From positions 2,385,693 to 2,449,692 of the forward strand of contig NZ_CP008852.1 of assembly GCF_000725345.1 (NCBI RefSeq): a stretch of DNA of 64,000 nt, read 5' to 3'. Below are positions 52,329 through 59,872 of this stretch, piece by piece. The notes below the pieces were generated by a model. It worked only from the letters and a program-made list of their open reading frames with translations. It ran no database searches and was not told where the DNA came from. The stretch is from Pelosinus sp. UFO1 (GTDB lineage: Bacteria > Bacillota > Negativicutes > DSM-13327). The position numbers and the translations under genes were made by a program. Positions within the stretch are counted from its first letter, which is position 1; the number at the start of each line of letters is the position of its first letter.

Positions 52329-52858
52329 CTAAGAAATGCCATCAATGCCGAAGATTAAAGCACTTAGCTTTGAGCAAGCTTCACGAATGTCACGATAGTA
52401 GGTACTTTCATCTATCCCTTCACTCTCACATAAATCCGCTAGTTTGAGTCCATCAAAGTAAACAGCCTGTATAATGCGATACCTCCGCTCATCCTCAACC
52501 TTCCCAGATGTCTCACAATAAATCTTATATAACTTTAACATCTGATCAATATGAGCAAGGATGATATAGGTCCTGGTTACACTTTTTTTAATAGACTCAA
52601 TGTAAATATCACTGCTATAACATTCTAGAGAATCAAGCACATCTACAACCCTTTCAGTAGTGATAGCCTTCGGTAAATCAAATACAGATTCTCTGCAATG
52701 CTCTTTTAAAAGTGGGTAGTGCTTTAAAAGCAACTTTGTTTTCTCAGTCTTTTATCATGACGGGATTTTTTCTTTTTTAAGCTCTGTTGCGCAAGATAAT
52801 TCATAGCTGCATTTACGGCCGCTTCAGCTGCAATTTTAACAATTAATTCTTTGTTCAT
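52329..52858 (-). pseudogene. ArpU/RinA-like phage transcription regulator (sigma-region-4-like) with a frameshift
   Basis: Two frames make one protein. Frame 1 (52858-52724) starts at ATG after GGGGGG: MNKELIVKIAAEAAVNAAMN ... KKKKSRHDKRLR. Frame 2 (from about 52740 to 52329) continues TKLLLKHYPLLKEHCRESVF and ends with a helix-turn-helix YFDGLKLADLCESEGIDEST. Relatives have R-L-R-N-T-K-L-L-L in one frame; here AGAAAACAAAG has lost a base. The C-terminal half resembles sigma-70 region 4 and phage late regulators. Joined length about 177. It may be an inactive prophage remnant or a rare programmed frameshift. Confidence 0.65.
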
Positions 52859-52884
52859 TTTTCATGCCCCCCACAAAATAAAAT

Positions 52885-52916
52885 GCCGACACTCCTGGTA
52901 ATCAGGTAGTGCCGGC
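52885..52916 (-). terminator. Terminator behind the DUF2292 gene
   Basis: Minus-strand stem GCCGGCACTACCTG / CAGGAGTGTCGGC, then ATTTTATTTTG. Confidence 0.82.
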
Positions 52917-52929
52917 TTCCGTTCTTCGG

Positions 52930-53091
52930 TCAGCCAATTATTCTTTTTTTCTCCGGCCGGATACTCTGACGTATATCGACTCGGGTGACTTCACCGTTTT
53001 GGATTATAAAATCTACGTTCCCATATTTGAGGGAATCTAACTGGTCTTGTACTTTTTTTATTTGAGCGATGAGTTCATTACTTAATGTCAT
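52930..53091 (-). CDS. YezD-like small protein (DUF2292)
   Basis: 53 residues: MTLSNELIAQIKKVQDQLDS, then LKYGNVDFIIQNGEVTRVDI and RQSIRP. A leading helix followed by a YG-V-xF-x-x-x-x-G-x-V beta hairpin is the pattern of the DUF2292/YezD family. AAGGAGG is 5 nt before the ATG and a terminator follows, so it is a monocistronic real gene. Function unknown; relatives are often near sulfur-metabolism or stress genes. Confidence 0.72.
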   Translation of the reverse strand: MTLSNELIAQIKKVQDQLDSLKYGNVDFIIQNGEVTRVDIRQSIRPEKKRIIG

Positions 53092-53192
53092 TCGCGCCTC
53101 CTTCAACCCCTTAATAACTTAAGAAATAGTAAATATTTACCGATATACTAGTGGAATTATGGAAGCTTATTGATTTAAAGGAGATGTTTTAT

Positions 53193-53687
53193 TTGAAACG
53201 TATATTATTGCTCATTCTATTGCTAATGGTATTTATAACAACTTGTGCTTTTGCATCTGAGGGAAGTGTATATGAGGATCGATTCCACAATACATTCCGC
53301 ATCACATTGCCCAACGAATGGCAAAGCAACCAAGTTCATGGAGCCATATTCGGAGCAACTGCACCTAGCCATTCTACTTTTAAAATTTACATAGATGTTG
53401 CAAACAAAGAAGATCCTTTTTCTTCGAAGAAAGAGGAAGAAGAATTTGCAACCGCTATTGTTGGAGAAACAAACACGGTAAAAGATAATCACCACATAGT
53501 GATTGATAACCGAGATGCCTTACGAATCATATCTTTCGATGATAAAAAATCAACGTATAGAATACAATACACTTTCTATAAAAAAGGGGTTATCTTTGTG
53601 GTAACGGGTGAAGGTGAGCTTGGCCAACTAGATGAAGATCAAAGTACTTTTGACCAGATTATGTCCACCTTTAAGTTCCTCTATTAA
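53193..53687 (+). CDS. Secreted DcrB/PsbP-like protein, paralogue 1
   Basis: About 165 residues from a TTG at 53193 (AAGGAG 9 nt upstream). Signal peptide LKRILLLILLLMVFITTCAF, then a single DcrB/PsbP-type domain with HNTFRITLPNEWQS near the start, IVIDNRDALRIISFD in the middle and DQSTFDQIMSTFKFLY at the end. First of three tandem paralogues, all with TTG-AAA-CG starts. The role is unknown; DcrB-like folds are found in envelope stress or lipoprotein-like proteins. A terminator follows. Confidence 0.65.
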   Translation: MKRILLLILLLMVFITTCAFASEGSVYEDRFHNTFRITLPNEWQSNQVHGAIFGATAPSHSTFKIYIDVANKEDPFSSKKEEEEFATAIVGETNTVKDNHHIVIDNRDALRIISFDDKKSTYRIQYTFYKKGVIFVVTGEGELGQLDEDQSTFDQIMSTFKFLY

Positions 53688-53694
53688 TTCAACC

Positions 53695-53720
53695 TACCCA
53701 GTACATGCTGGGTATTTTTC
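53695..53720 (+). terminator. Terminator behind paralogue 1
   Basis: TACCCAG / CTGGGTA followed by TTTTTCTTT, 8 bp after the stop. Confidence 0.85.
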
Positions 53721-53768
53721 TTTACCTCCCCATAATAACCTCACGCCTACCATCACTGTAGGTTCTTT

Positions 53769-53816
53769 TCACTTATCTACTCTCCATTTAATCTCCGCTA
53801 TTTCTTCTTTAGTCAT
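53769..53816 (-). pseudogene. 15-codon fossil frame MTKEEIAEI type, copy 1
   Basis: Antisense frame MTKEEIAEIKWRVDK between paralogues 1 and 2. The same opening occurs at 54903, so it belongs to a duplicated unit. It resembles the first residues of small phage proteins that begin MTKEELAEI. Confidence 0.35.
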
Positions 53817-53850
53817 TATGCTTGCTCTCCTATCATTTGGTTAATTTTAG

Positions 53851-53856
53851 TATAAT
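53851..53856 (+). promoter_or_regulatory. Possible -10 element for paralogue 2
   Basis: TATAAT 22 bp before the TTG start; no matching -35 found. The equivalent TATAAT occurs 23 bp before paralogue 3. Confidence 0.35.
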
Positions 53857-53877
53857 AGTAAAGAAGGAGATGATTAT

Positions 53878-54831
53878 TTGAAACGTATTATCTTATTTAC
53901 ATTGGCATTATTATTTACATTCTCAACTATTGGATTTGCCCAAAAAGGAATAACTTACGAAGTTGATGATTCTTTTATAGTTACATTTCCTGAGACTTGG
54001 GAAGTGAAAGAGAGAGATTATAAGATTAGCTTTATAAACCTAATTTTGCCTAACCATTCATCTTCGGTATATATCTATGCATTGCCAATTAGTAATATAA
54101 AAGATTTTAAAAGCCTTGATGACATGGTAGTTCGTAGTGAAAAAGATAAAGTTTTATTATATAGCCGATCAGGTTTAGACATTAGATTACAAGAAAGTAG
54201 TAGCCTTTACATAGACAATCATGAAGCGAGACGAATATTATATTCTATCGAAGAGCATCCACCCTTTAAAAAGACCTACCATCTTGAATATAAATGTCAA
54301 TATAACGAATATATCTATTCATTTATTTTTGATGGCAACTACGATGATTTAGAAACTGATCAGCTAACTATTAACGATATAATAGATAGTTGTAAACTAC
54401 TAAATAAACAAGAAAACATACATGGAATTACTAATATCTTTACTGTTGATTTCCCAGAAGATTGGACTGTAAAATCGTTTCGCAATTTGGCAACAAGCGG
54501 TATCTCCCCTAATGAATTACCTAAAGTAACCATAACATTCTTTCCTATGATCCAAGAAAGTCTTAATGAATATATTGATAGGATAAAGCGTACGGAAAAA
54601 GAATCTATTCAGTTAGAAGATAGTCAAAACCTATATATCGACAATCGAGAAGCAAGATTGCTAATATATTCTGGCTATAATCCCAAAGGAGTCAAATCTT
54701 ATTATATAAACTGTTATGTATATGGTGATCAAAATGTCTATTATATTTGGAGTACAGGGAATTACGATGATTTAGAAACTGATCTCAAAACCTTTGATAA
54801 GATAATATCTAGCATAAAAATACTTAAGTGA
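53878..54831 (+). CDS. Secreted DcrB/PsbP-like protein with two domains, paralogue 2
   Basis: 317 residues. Signal peptide LKRIILFTLALLFTFSTIGF then two tandem domains of about 150 residues. Each has the pattern VTFPE-TW / VDFPEDW at its start, SLYIDNHEARRI / NLYIDNREARLL in the middle and NYDDLETD at the end, so the gene arose by internal duplication of a paralogue 1-like domain. TTG start with GAAGGAG upstream. Function unknown, extracellular or periplasmic. Confidence 0.65.
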   Translation: MKRIILFTLALLFTFSTIGFAQKGITYEVDDSFIVTFPETWEVKERDYKISFINLILPNHSSSVYIYALPISNIKDFKSLDDMVVRSEKDKVLLYSRSGLDIRLQESSSLYIDNHEARRILYSIEEHPPFKKTYHLEYKCQYNEYIYSFIFDGNYDDLETDQLTINDIIDSCKLLNKQENIHGITNIFTVDFPEDWTVKSFRNLATSGISPNELPKVTITFFPMIQESLNEYIDRIKRTEKESIQLEDSQNLYIDNREARLLIYSGYNPKGVKSYYINCYVYGDQNVYYIWSTGNYDDLETDLKTFDKIISSIKILK

Positions 54832-54903
54832 CCTTCCACCAGCACTCGTTGCTGGTTTTTCCTTATCCCGCCCACGAATCTCCGCTAGTTCTTCTTTAGT
54901 CAT
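54772..54903 (-). pseudogene. Fossil frame MTKEELAEI type, copy 2
   Basis: Minus-strand frame MTKEELAEIRGRDKEKPATS that runs into the antisense of the paralogue 2 end. Only the first part up to about 54860 is meaningful and matches the 15-codon fossil at 53816. Confidence 0.35.
54838..54862 (+). terminator. Terminator behind paralogue 2
   Basis: ACCAGCA / TGCTGGT followed by TTTTCC. Confidence 0.8.
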
Positions 54904-54937
54904 TGCCATATGCCTGTCATTTTTAGTTAATATTGGA

Positions 54938-54943
54938 TATAAT
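54938..54943 (+). promoter_or_regulatory. Possible -10 element for paralogue 3
   Basis: TATAAT 23 bp before the TTG start, in the same place as for paralogue 2; the surrounding bases are also similar, showing that the promoter was copied with the gene. Confidence 0.35.
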
Positions 54944-54965
54944 GGTCCCAAAAGGGTTTTTTTAT

Positions 54966-55454
54966 TTGAAACGAATATTTTTTTTCTTATTACTAATTTT
55001 AGGTTTATTATCAAATGTCGTTAATGCTGAACAAGGAATTAAATATCAAAACAGCTATTTTTGTATCATAGTTCCAGAGAGTTGGAATACGGTTTACATT
55101 CCAACTTCTATTAGAATTACATCTCCCAATGGAACAAGTAGCATATTAATTTGTCCATATGCTCAGCAGCAAATCTCGCTTGATGAAAAAGTGGCTGGAA
55201 TAGAAAAAGATTATCCACTTTTTAATAGATATTTAGAGCAAAGTGGGAATTTACATATTGATAATCTGGATGCAAGATTTTCATTATATGTTGAAAAAAA
55301 CTCAGACAATATAAAGGAAAAATATCTACTTAATTATGACTTTTATAAAGATCAACGCTTCTATATGATTTGGACTAATGGCAATTATGATAATCTGGAA
55401 ACAGATCGCAAAGTTATTTCCGAAATAGTGTCTAGCCTCAAAGTACTACAATAA
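54966..55454 (+). CDS. Secreted DcrB/PsbP-like protein, paralogue 3
   Basis: About 162 residues from a TTG at 54966 (AAAGGG 9 nt upstream). Signal peptide LKRIFFFLLLILGLLSNVVN, then a single domain with FCIIVPESWNTVY, NLHIDNLDARFSLYVE and NYDNLETDRKVISEIVSSLK. It resembles the second domain of paralogue 2 most. An alternative ATG at 54933 would interrupt the signal peptide layout. No terminator was identified directly behind it. Confidence 0.65.
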   Translation: MKRIFFFLLLILGLLSNVVNAEQGIKYQNSYFCIIVPESWNTVYIPTSIRITSPNGTSSILICPYAQQQISLDEKVAGIEKDYPLFNRYLEQSGNLHIDNLDARFSLYVEKNSDNIKEKYLLNYDFYKDQRFYMIWTNGNYDNLETDRKVISEIVSSLKVLQ

Positions 55455-55483
55455 TTAACTATCCATGTCCCATCAGTCACCTT

Positions 55484-55972
55484 TTAAACTCTAGCCCTTA
55501 TCTCTTTCAGTCTAGCTCTCATACCATCTCCCCCCCAATTCCAAATACGTTGCTGCCCTCTAGCTGGTATTGGGTCTATTGCTTTGATGTTTTTGAGTAA
55601 CCAGGCATAACGGCCAATCGTGTAATCACCAAATTCCAGCTCATTTCCCATAATCTTTATGTCATTTTCTAAGACAACAGCCACTCTTTTTTCATCACCT
55701 ATTTTGAGCGATATTTTCCCTATTACTTTAAGGCAATTAGTTAAATCCGCTATAGCTATGACAGCTCCAAAGTGCAATTCAGGAACTATTACCCCTAATC
55801 TTTCAGCTCTGAAAACAATATGTCTAATGCGCTCATTCTTTTTATCTTGGTCCTTAGCTGCATGGATGGCTATTGGACCTCTATATTTTGTTGACCATGA
55901 TCTAGTCTCTATTGTTTTTGCACCCGCTGGGATTAGTCCCGCCCACGGCTGCAGGATGGTTATTGCTTTCAA
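55484..55972 (-). CDS. ASCH-domain protein
   Basis: About 162 residues. KAITILQPWAGLIPAGAKTI and ETRSWSTKYRGPIAIHAAK at the N-terminus identify the ASCH fold, which binds RNA or nucleotides; phage and mobile-element copies are common. The TTG at 55972 lies 8 nt after AAAGGAGG and is taken as start; an earlier in-frame TTG-type start at 56020 has no ribosome site. It is convergent with paralogue 3. Related E. coli YqfB hydrolyses N4-acetylcytidine; activity here is not known. Confidence 0.75.
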   Translation of the reverse strand: MKAITILQPWAGLIPAGAKTIETRSWSTKYRGPIAIHAAKDQDKKNERIRHIVFRAERLGVIVPELHFGAVIAIADLTNCLKVIGKISLKIGDEKRVAVVLENDIKIMGNELEFGDYTIGRYAWLLKNIKAIDPIPARGQQRIWNWGGDGMRARLKEIRARV

Positions 55973-56054
55973 TATATCTTCCTCCTTTAAACGTATATTT
56001 ATTGTGGAACAAACCAACAATTAAATATACGTAATTTTCTAGGGGTTGATTTAA

Positions 56055-56576
56055 ATGAGTAATCAGACGTTATTATGGGCAAGTTTCGTACTTTCTTGGT
56101 TATCTGTTCTTTTTCTAAAGAAAACAGAACTCAAACGTTATATGCCTGTTGCCTTGTTTGGCGGTCTTGTAGCCACGATTGTAATAGAGATGGGGATAAC
56201 TTTGCATTGGTGGGCGACTAAAGAAACTGTTTTCCCGCTTGTAAATATGCCGATATTTAATTATGGCTCTTTTCTTATCGGGATTATTTGGATTTTCAAG
56301 TTCACTTATAAACGCTTTTGGTTGTTTCTTGCCACAAACGCAGTTATTGACTTCATACTCACAGGTCCCATGGATAAATGGCTTGTCAATCGAGGCATTT
56401 TAGAGTTGTATGATATTACTAGTTTTCAATTGTTTCTTGTGGCTACTGGAAACGCCATCATCTTATATTGGTATCAACTTTGGCAGGAAGGCGATGCTAG
56501 TCCGTTTCAAATATTAAAATTTTCACAAAACGTACAACCTGTTGCCAGCAAGCCCCTTAAGGATAATGAGGATTAA
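56055..56576 (+). CDS. Four-to-five-TM membrane protein (CBO0543-like)
   Basis: 173 residues with hydrophobic stretches LLWASFVLSWLSVLFL, MPVALFGGLVATIVIEMGIT, FLIGIIWIFKF, FWLFLATNAVIDFILT and LFLVATGNAIILYWYQLWQ. The WW and YxF pattern fits the CBO0543 family of spore-former membrane proteins of unknown function. ATG start with GGGGTTG upstream. Confidence 0.6.
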   Translation: MSNQTLLWASFVLSWLSVLFLKKTELKRYMPVALFGGLVATIVIEMGITLHWWATKETVFPLVNMPIFNYGSFLIGIIWIFKFTYKRFWLFLATNAVIDFILTGPMDKWLVNRGILELYDITSFQLFLVATGNAIILYWYQLWQEGDASPFQILKFSQNVQPVASKPLKDNED

Positions 56577-56700
56577 ATTTAACCACGTTTAAACCTGCCC
56601 TCCCAAATATAACCTCACTCCTACCATCCTTATATGATGCTTATCCTAATGTTCTGTGCGATGATCGCTATGAATACAATGGGTACAGGGGGAGATTATA

Positions 56701-56802
56701 TTGGTTATTGAATTCATTCAAAATTCAATCCTGCTCATGCTTACTCCGGTAGCAACTGTCGTGATTATATGGTTAATCTGCAAGATATTTAAAGGCCATT
56801 AA
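56701..56802 (+). CDS. 33-residue single-TM peptide
   Basis: TTG-started MVIEFIQNSILLMLTPVATV followed by VIIWLICKIFKGH. GGGGGAG stands 6 nt before the TTG, and a terminator hairpin follows the stop at once. Just upstream another 25-codon hydrophobic frame overlaps. Function unknown; the layout resembles sporulation or toxin-type membrane peptides. Confidence 0.5.
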   Translation: MVIEFIQNSILLMLTPVATVVIIWLICKIFKGH

Positions 56803-56828
56803 GCTCTCCTTAGGAGGGCTATTTCTTA
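56802..56828 (+). terminator. Terminator behind the 33-residue gene
   Basis: AGCTCTCCT / AGGAGGGCT, followed by ATTTCTTAT. Confidence 0.78.
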
Positions 56829-56914
56829 TATGCTCGGCTAATCACTCTTATTTACCAAAGATCATATTATGTATAAATATCTTTCTATGAGCAATTAGGA
56901 GGTGATAGTATAAT

Positions 56915-57187
56915 ATGGATTATCATAAATGGGGAGATCCTGATATTGAAGAGTGGAGAGAAGACCTAAACGATAGAAATGAATTCGGACTAGGGTATAA
57001 TACTAGTGGTTATCGTCATTCTTGGTCATGCTGGCCTAGGCAAGACTGCTGGTATAATGATCATCATCATCAGTATAATGGTTGTTGGCCTAGATACTTC
57101 TGTTGGCCCAGACAGTCATGCTGGCCTAGAGGGAATTGTTGGCCTTGGAAAGCTTGTTGGCCTAGACAAGGTTGCTGTCCACGTTAG
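56915..57187 (+). CDS. Cys-Trp-Pro-Arg repeat protein
   Basis: 90 residues with AGGAGG 10 nt before the ATG. The N-terminal third (MDYHKWGDPDIEEWREDLND) is acidic; from about residue 38 the sequence is a chain of C-W-P-R/W units spaced by 3-7 residues (CWPRQDCWYNDHHHQY, GCWPRYFCWPRQSCWPRGNC, CWPRQGCCPR), nine to ten cysteines in all, with a histidine cluster. No signal peptide. Unrecognised. Disulfide-rich or metal-binding spore-coat-like, or a peptide precursor, are guesses. A terminator follows; GC and repeats suggest slippage-prone DNA. Confidence 0.7.
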   Translation: MDYHKWGDPDIEEWREDLNDRNEFGLGYNTSGYRHSWSCWPRQDCWYNDHHHQYNGCWPRYFCWPRQSCWPRGNCWPWKACWPRQGCCPR

Positions 57188-57210
57188 TATTCCATACTTA
57201 TTTACTATTA

Positions 57211-57232
57211 GAAAGCCTTCGGGCTTTTTCTT
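57211..57232 (+). terminator. Terminator behind the CWPR gene
   Basis: AAAGCC TTC GGGCTTT then TTCTTTTATTT. Confidence 0.85.
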
Positions 57233-57259
57233 TTATTTCTCACGCTCTAATAATAAGTA

Positions 57260-57481
57260 TCACTCCCACCTATTTATTTCCAAAACCAGCCCCGCCCACA
57301 CATCATTTTCTCCTATCGCATCGTAATTCAGCTCCCGAATCCCCTCACGGAACTCAGCTACTTGCCGAATTCGACTACCTGGACAATACTCCTCTGCTAA
57401 TGACTGCAGTGTTTCTCCAGGGGAGCAAATATGTTGAATTGCCACAAGTACCAATACAAGAACAAACCGTCTCATTTTCAA
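57260..57481 (-). CDS. Short exported LysM-like protein
   Basis: About 73 residues. A hydrophobic N-terminus RRFVLVLVLVAIQHICSPG is followed by the LysM-like ETLQSLAEEYCPGSRIRQVA and REGIRELNYDAI ... VWAGLVLEI. LysM domains bind peptidoglycan or chitin. I set the start at the TTG at 57481, 6 nt after AAGGAG; the ATG at 57475 is the alternative. Short single-LysM proteins of this kind are often found in prophage regions. Confidence 0.65.
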   Translation of the reverse strand: MKMRRFVLVLVLVAIQHICSPGETLQSLAEEYCPGSRIRQVAEFREGIRELNYDAIGENDVWAGLVLEINRWE

Positions 57482-57680
57482 CCCCATCTCCTTTTAGATT
57501 TCATCTTTAGTATTTTAGTTTGACTCAGATTTTCCAAGCTACAGAATAAACTATATGTCGCAAAGTATTTATTATGCATTTGTTTTCCAGAGTTATGTTC
57601 ATCTTAACCTAATAACCGGCAGGGATTTTTATAGTCACGGCCAATGTTTTTAATATCACGTAGATCTGATACCCTATCGT

Positions 57681-57694
57681 CGAACATTAGTTCT
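57681..57694 (+). promoter_or_regulatory. Possible LexA-like box before the ImmA/IrrE gene
   Basis: CGAACATTAGTTCT contains GAAC-N4-GTTC and lies 18 bp before the ATG. The spacer and last base differ from consensus, so this is a weak candidate. Confidence 0.35.
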
Positions 57695-57711
57695 TTTTGT
57701 CGGAGGATTCT

Positions 57712-58158
57712 ATGGATATTAAACGTCGTGTAAGGAACTTAGTTAAAAAGTATAACACCCGTAACCCTTATGAACTTGCAGAGTATTTCAAAATAGAAAT
57801 TAGATTAACTTCTTTACCATTACATATTCATGGCTTTTATGATCGTGTTCTTAGACGCAAATTCATTGTGATTAATAGTGAGTTAGAGCCATACAAACAA
57901 CGACAAACTTGCGCTCATGAATTAGCACATGCCCTACTTCACAAAGGTTGGGGTTATTACTTTATGATTGAGCATACCTTCTTCTCTCCTGGGCGCTTTG
58001 AACGTGAGGCAAATGAGTTTGCGTGGCAGCTGTTGTTTGATGAAGAAAGTTGCAGATCTGATTATGACAATGATCTTGGTAGGTATGCGCGTGAGGAAGG
58101 GATTGTTGAGTTGGTTGATTATATGAAGAATAACATAGCAAAGACACAGCACTACTAA
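57712..58158 (+). CDS. ImmA/IrrE-family metallopeptidase
   Basis: 148 residues from the ATG at 57712 (GGAGG 5 nt upstream). The zinc motif HELAHALLH (residues about 72-80) and the glutamate further on in FEREANEFAW are intact. ImmA-type enzymes cleave repressors of mobile elements; no partner repressor is adjacent. The last residues AKTQHY are encoded by a modular repeat, so the original C-terminus is lost. A second, decayed copy of the tail lies at 58984. Confidence 0.85.
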   Translation: MDIKRRVRNLVKKYNTRNPYELAEYFKIEIRLTSLPLHIHGFYDRVLRRKFIVINSELEPYKQRQTCAHELAHALLHKGWGYYFMIEHTFFSPGRFEREANEFAWQLLFDEESCRSDYDNDLGRYAREEGIVELVDYMKNNIAKTQHY

Positions 58159-58177
58159 TAGATAGGCTGTGTTTTAT
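58139..58177. repeat. Modular palindromic repeat, copy 7 (module B)
   Basis: AAAGACACAGC / GCTGTGTTTT with a shortened loop ACTACTAATAGATAG. It overlaps the 3' end of the ImmA gene. Confidence 0.8.
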
Positions 58178-58357
58178 TTTAAGGGATGTATATCTTTTAG
58201 ATGAGGTAATTCCTGCCGTGATACTGTATCCTATAAGTAACAATATTTATTGAAATCATAAAGTAGCAAAACTTTAGCCTAAAAACGGTGGACTTAACAA
58301 TACAATTAAGACAAAAGCAGTCTTATATCTGTCACACGACGCATGGGAGTGATTCAA

Positions 58358-58894
58358 ATGTATTTACCTAATTGGAAAGATACTATTCATTATATTAAAA
58401 AGGATAAATGGTATTTTACTTATGGATTACTTGTTACGTTCATTTTATTTACTGGATTACTCTTTTATCATTATTATATTATTCCGCAACTACCCGCCCC
58501 ACCACCGACCCCAGGAATAATGGCAGAAGAACTTTTGGGAAAAGAGTTTGGTCTTCTCACTACTTTATCAGGAACGGCACTACAACATTATGCGAGTTCT
58601 CATAAACGTACTCTAGCATATAGTCAAGGCAGCTATAAAACTAATAAAAGCTATAGAGAAATTCGTGCCTTCTATATTGAAGAAGCGAAGAAAAATGGAT
58701 GGACATTTGTAACGGAAGAGCATCTTAATTCGGATTCATCAGAACATATTCAGTTTCGTAAAGATGGTCCTCAAAAAGCTGATCAATTTCATATTTATTC
58801 TTTTCAACACAAATTAAGTATTTATTACTTTTCAAATAAAAACCTTTTTACAGTAGATCTGACTTCAAATGGACACGTTATCAGCAATAACTAA
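58358..58894 (+). CDS. Membrane-anchored protein of unknown function
   Basis: 178 residues from the ATG at 58358 (GGGAG upstream). A short cytoplasmic N-terminus YLPNWKDTIHYIKKDKWY, one TM helix TYGLLVTFILFTGLLFYHYY, a proline-rich PAPPPTP linker and a soluble domain of about 125 residues with KTNKSYREIRAFYIEEAKKNGW, which recalls periplasmic sensor-like folds. No clear family. It lies between ImmA and its decayed tail copy. Confidence 0.55.
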   Translation: MYLPNWKDTIHYIKKDKWYFTYGLLVTFILFTGLLFYHYYIIPQLPAPPPTPGIMAEELLGKEFGLLTTLSGTALQHYASSHKRTLAYSQGSYKTNKSYREIRAFYIEEAKKNGWTFVTEEHLNSDSSEHIQFRKDGPQKADQFHIYSFQHKLSIYYFSNKNLFTVDLTSNGHVISNN

Positions 58895-58901
58895 AAAGGG
58901 C

Positions 58902-58935
58902 AGCCTACTTCATTATTAGATGCAGGCTTTTGTTT
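58902..58935 (+). terminator. Weak terminator behind the membrane-anchored gene
   Basis: AGCCT / AGGCT with an 18-nt loop then TTTGTTTTG. Confidence 0.5.
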
Positions 58936-58960
58936 TGAATATGCTCTATTCCACAGGTTA

Positions 58961-59040
58961 AGATTGTTGTCGGTTCCGGTTCTGGCAGGTATGTGCGTGA
59001 GGAAGGGATTGTGGAGTTAAGTGGATACATGAGAAAATAA
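58961..59040 (+). pseudogene. Decayed C-terminal copy of the ImmA/IrrE gene
   Basis: The reading GRYVREEGIVELSGYMRK before the stop corresponds to GRYAREEGIVELVDYMKN of the intact gene at 58080-58133. The DNA is also alike, and a modular repeat follows in both places. It shows a partial duplication or a deletion of a second copy. Translation would lack the zinc motif. Confidence 0.8.
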
Positions 59041-59101
59041 AAAAAAGACGCAGCACTATTCCACTAATGGATGTGCTATGTCTTTCCTTTGAGCAATTAT
59101 T
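59041..59101. repeat. Modular palindromic repeat, copy 8 (module B plus trailer)
   Basis: AAAAAAGACGCAGC ... GTGCTATGTCTTTCC with inner TCCACTAATGGA, then TGAGCAATTATTG as in copy 3. Confidence 0.85.
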
Positions 59102-59218
59102 GACATCACATGTCTAGTAAGTACAAAAAAGAATCAGCAATTACTCTGAGATTTTCGTTCTTAGTACACTTTCCTTTATACAACCAGCATATAGGTTCTT
59201 TCATAGATTTTCTCGTGG

Positions 59219-59872
59219 TCAATGTTCATCTATGAATTTTTGTAATTCATAGTGCCATGCATCAGGCTCAAATGTACCAATTCCAGTTTCCTCTCCAAAC
59301 AAAAGGTCTACGATGTAGCGTGGCTTTTTACCTCCGATATGCATTGCTTTGATACATGAAATGCAATAAACCACCACATTATCACAAGGTATATCATTTG
59401 AGCGTTTTTTCATCTGTTCTTTTACAAGCTCCACAGGCAAAATTCCGTAAAAACTGTCGCCACAGCAGATTGCTTTAGTACGAGTATTTTCTGGTTCAAT
59501 AATTTTTATATTCATTCTTTCAAGGAGTTTTCTAATTGCAGAATGTACCCTTTCCTCGGTGCGTGTAGGACAGGCATCATGTATGGACATATTCATACCG
59601 TTATAGTCAGGAAATGAAAATGTTTTACTTTCAGCTAATATCTCCCAAAGCGATATGGTAGATATCCCATCATAAAGCTCTCTATATCGCCTGTCACAGC
59701 CTCCACAGGTGTTAATTACCTGTATGCCACTTTCGAGATTAGGTTCATGTCTACAACAAATCAGATGTTCAGGAATATCGCCTAAATCCTTATTTAAAAA
59801 ATCTAATACTTTTCTAGCAAGCTCCGACTTATAAATCATAAATGCACAACCTGGTGCATAAACTTGTTGCAT
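59219..59872 (-). CDS. CCG-domain (heterodisulfide-reductase-like) protein
   Basis: 217 residues with two cysteine clusters: near residue 40-60 ICCRHEP ... NTCGGCDRRYRE, and near residues 135-165 AICCGDSFYG ... YCISCIKAMHIGG, the arrangement of the CCG domain of heterodisulfide reductase subunit B and related Fe-S proteins. An N-terminal PGCAFMIYK also fits. Probable redox partner in an unidentified process. ATG with GGAGGGGG upstream; monocistronic between a repeat and an AT-rich gap. Confidence 0.8.
   Translation of the reverse strand: MQQVYAPGCAFMIYKSELARKVLDFLNKDLGDIPEHLICCRHEPNLESGIQVINTCGGCDRRYRELYDGISTISLWEILAESKTFSFPDYNGMNMSIHDACPTRTEERVHSAIRKLLERMNIKIIEPENTRTKAICCGDSFYGILPVELVKEQMKKRSNDIPCDNVVVYCISCIKAMHIGGKKPRYIVDLLFGEETGIGTFEPDAWHYELQKFIDEH

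Noticed and set aside
56650-56726. 25-codon hydrophobic frame MMLILMFCAMIAMNTMG
   Set aside because: It overlaps the better supported 33-residue gene and lacks a ribosome site.
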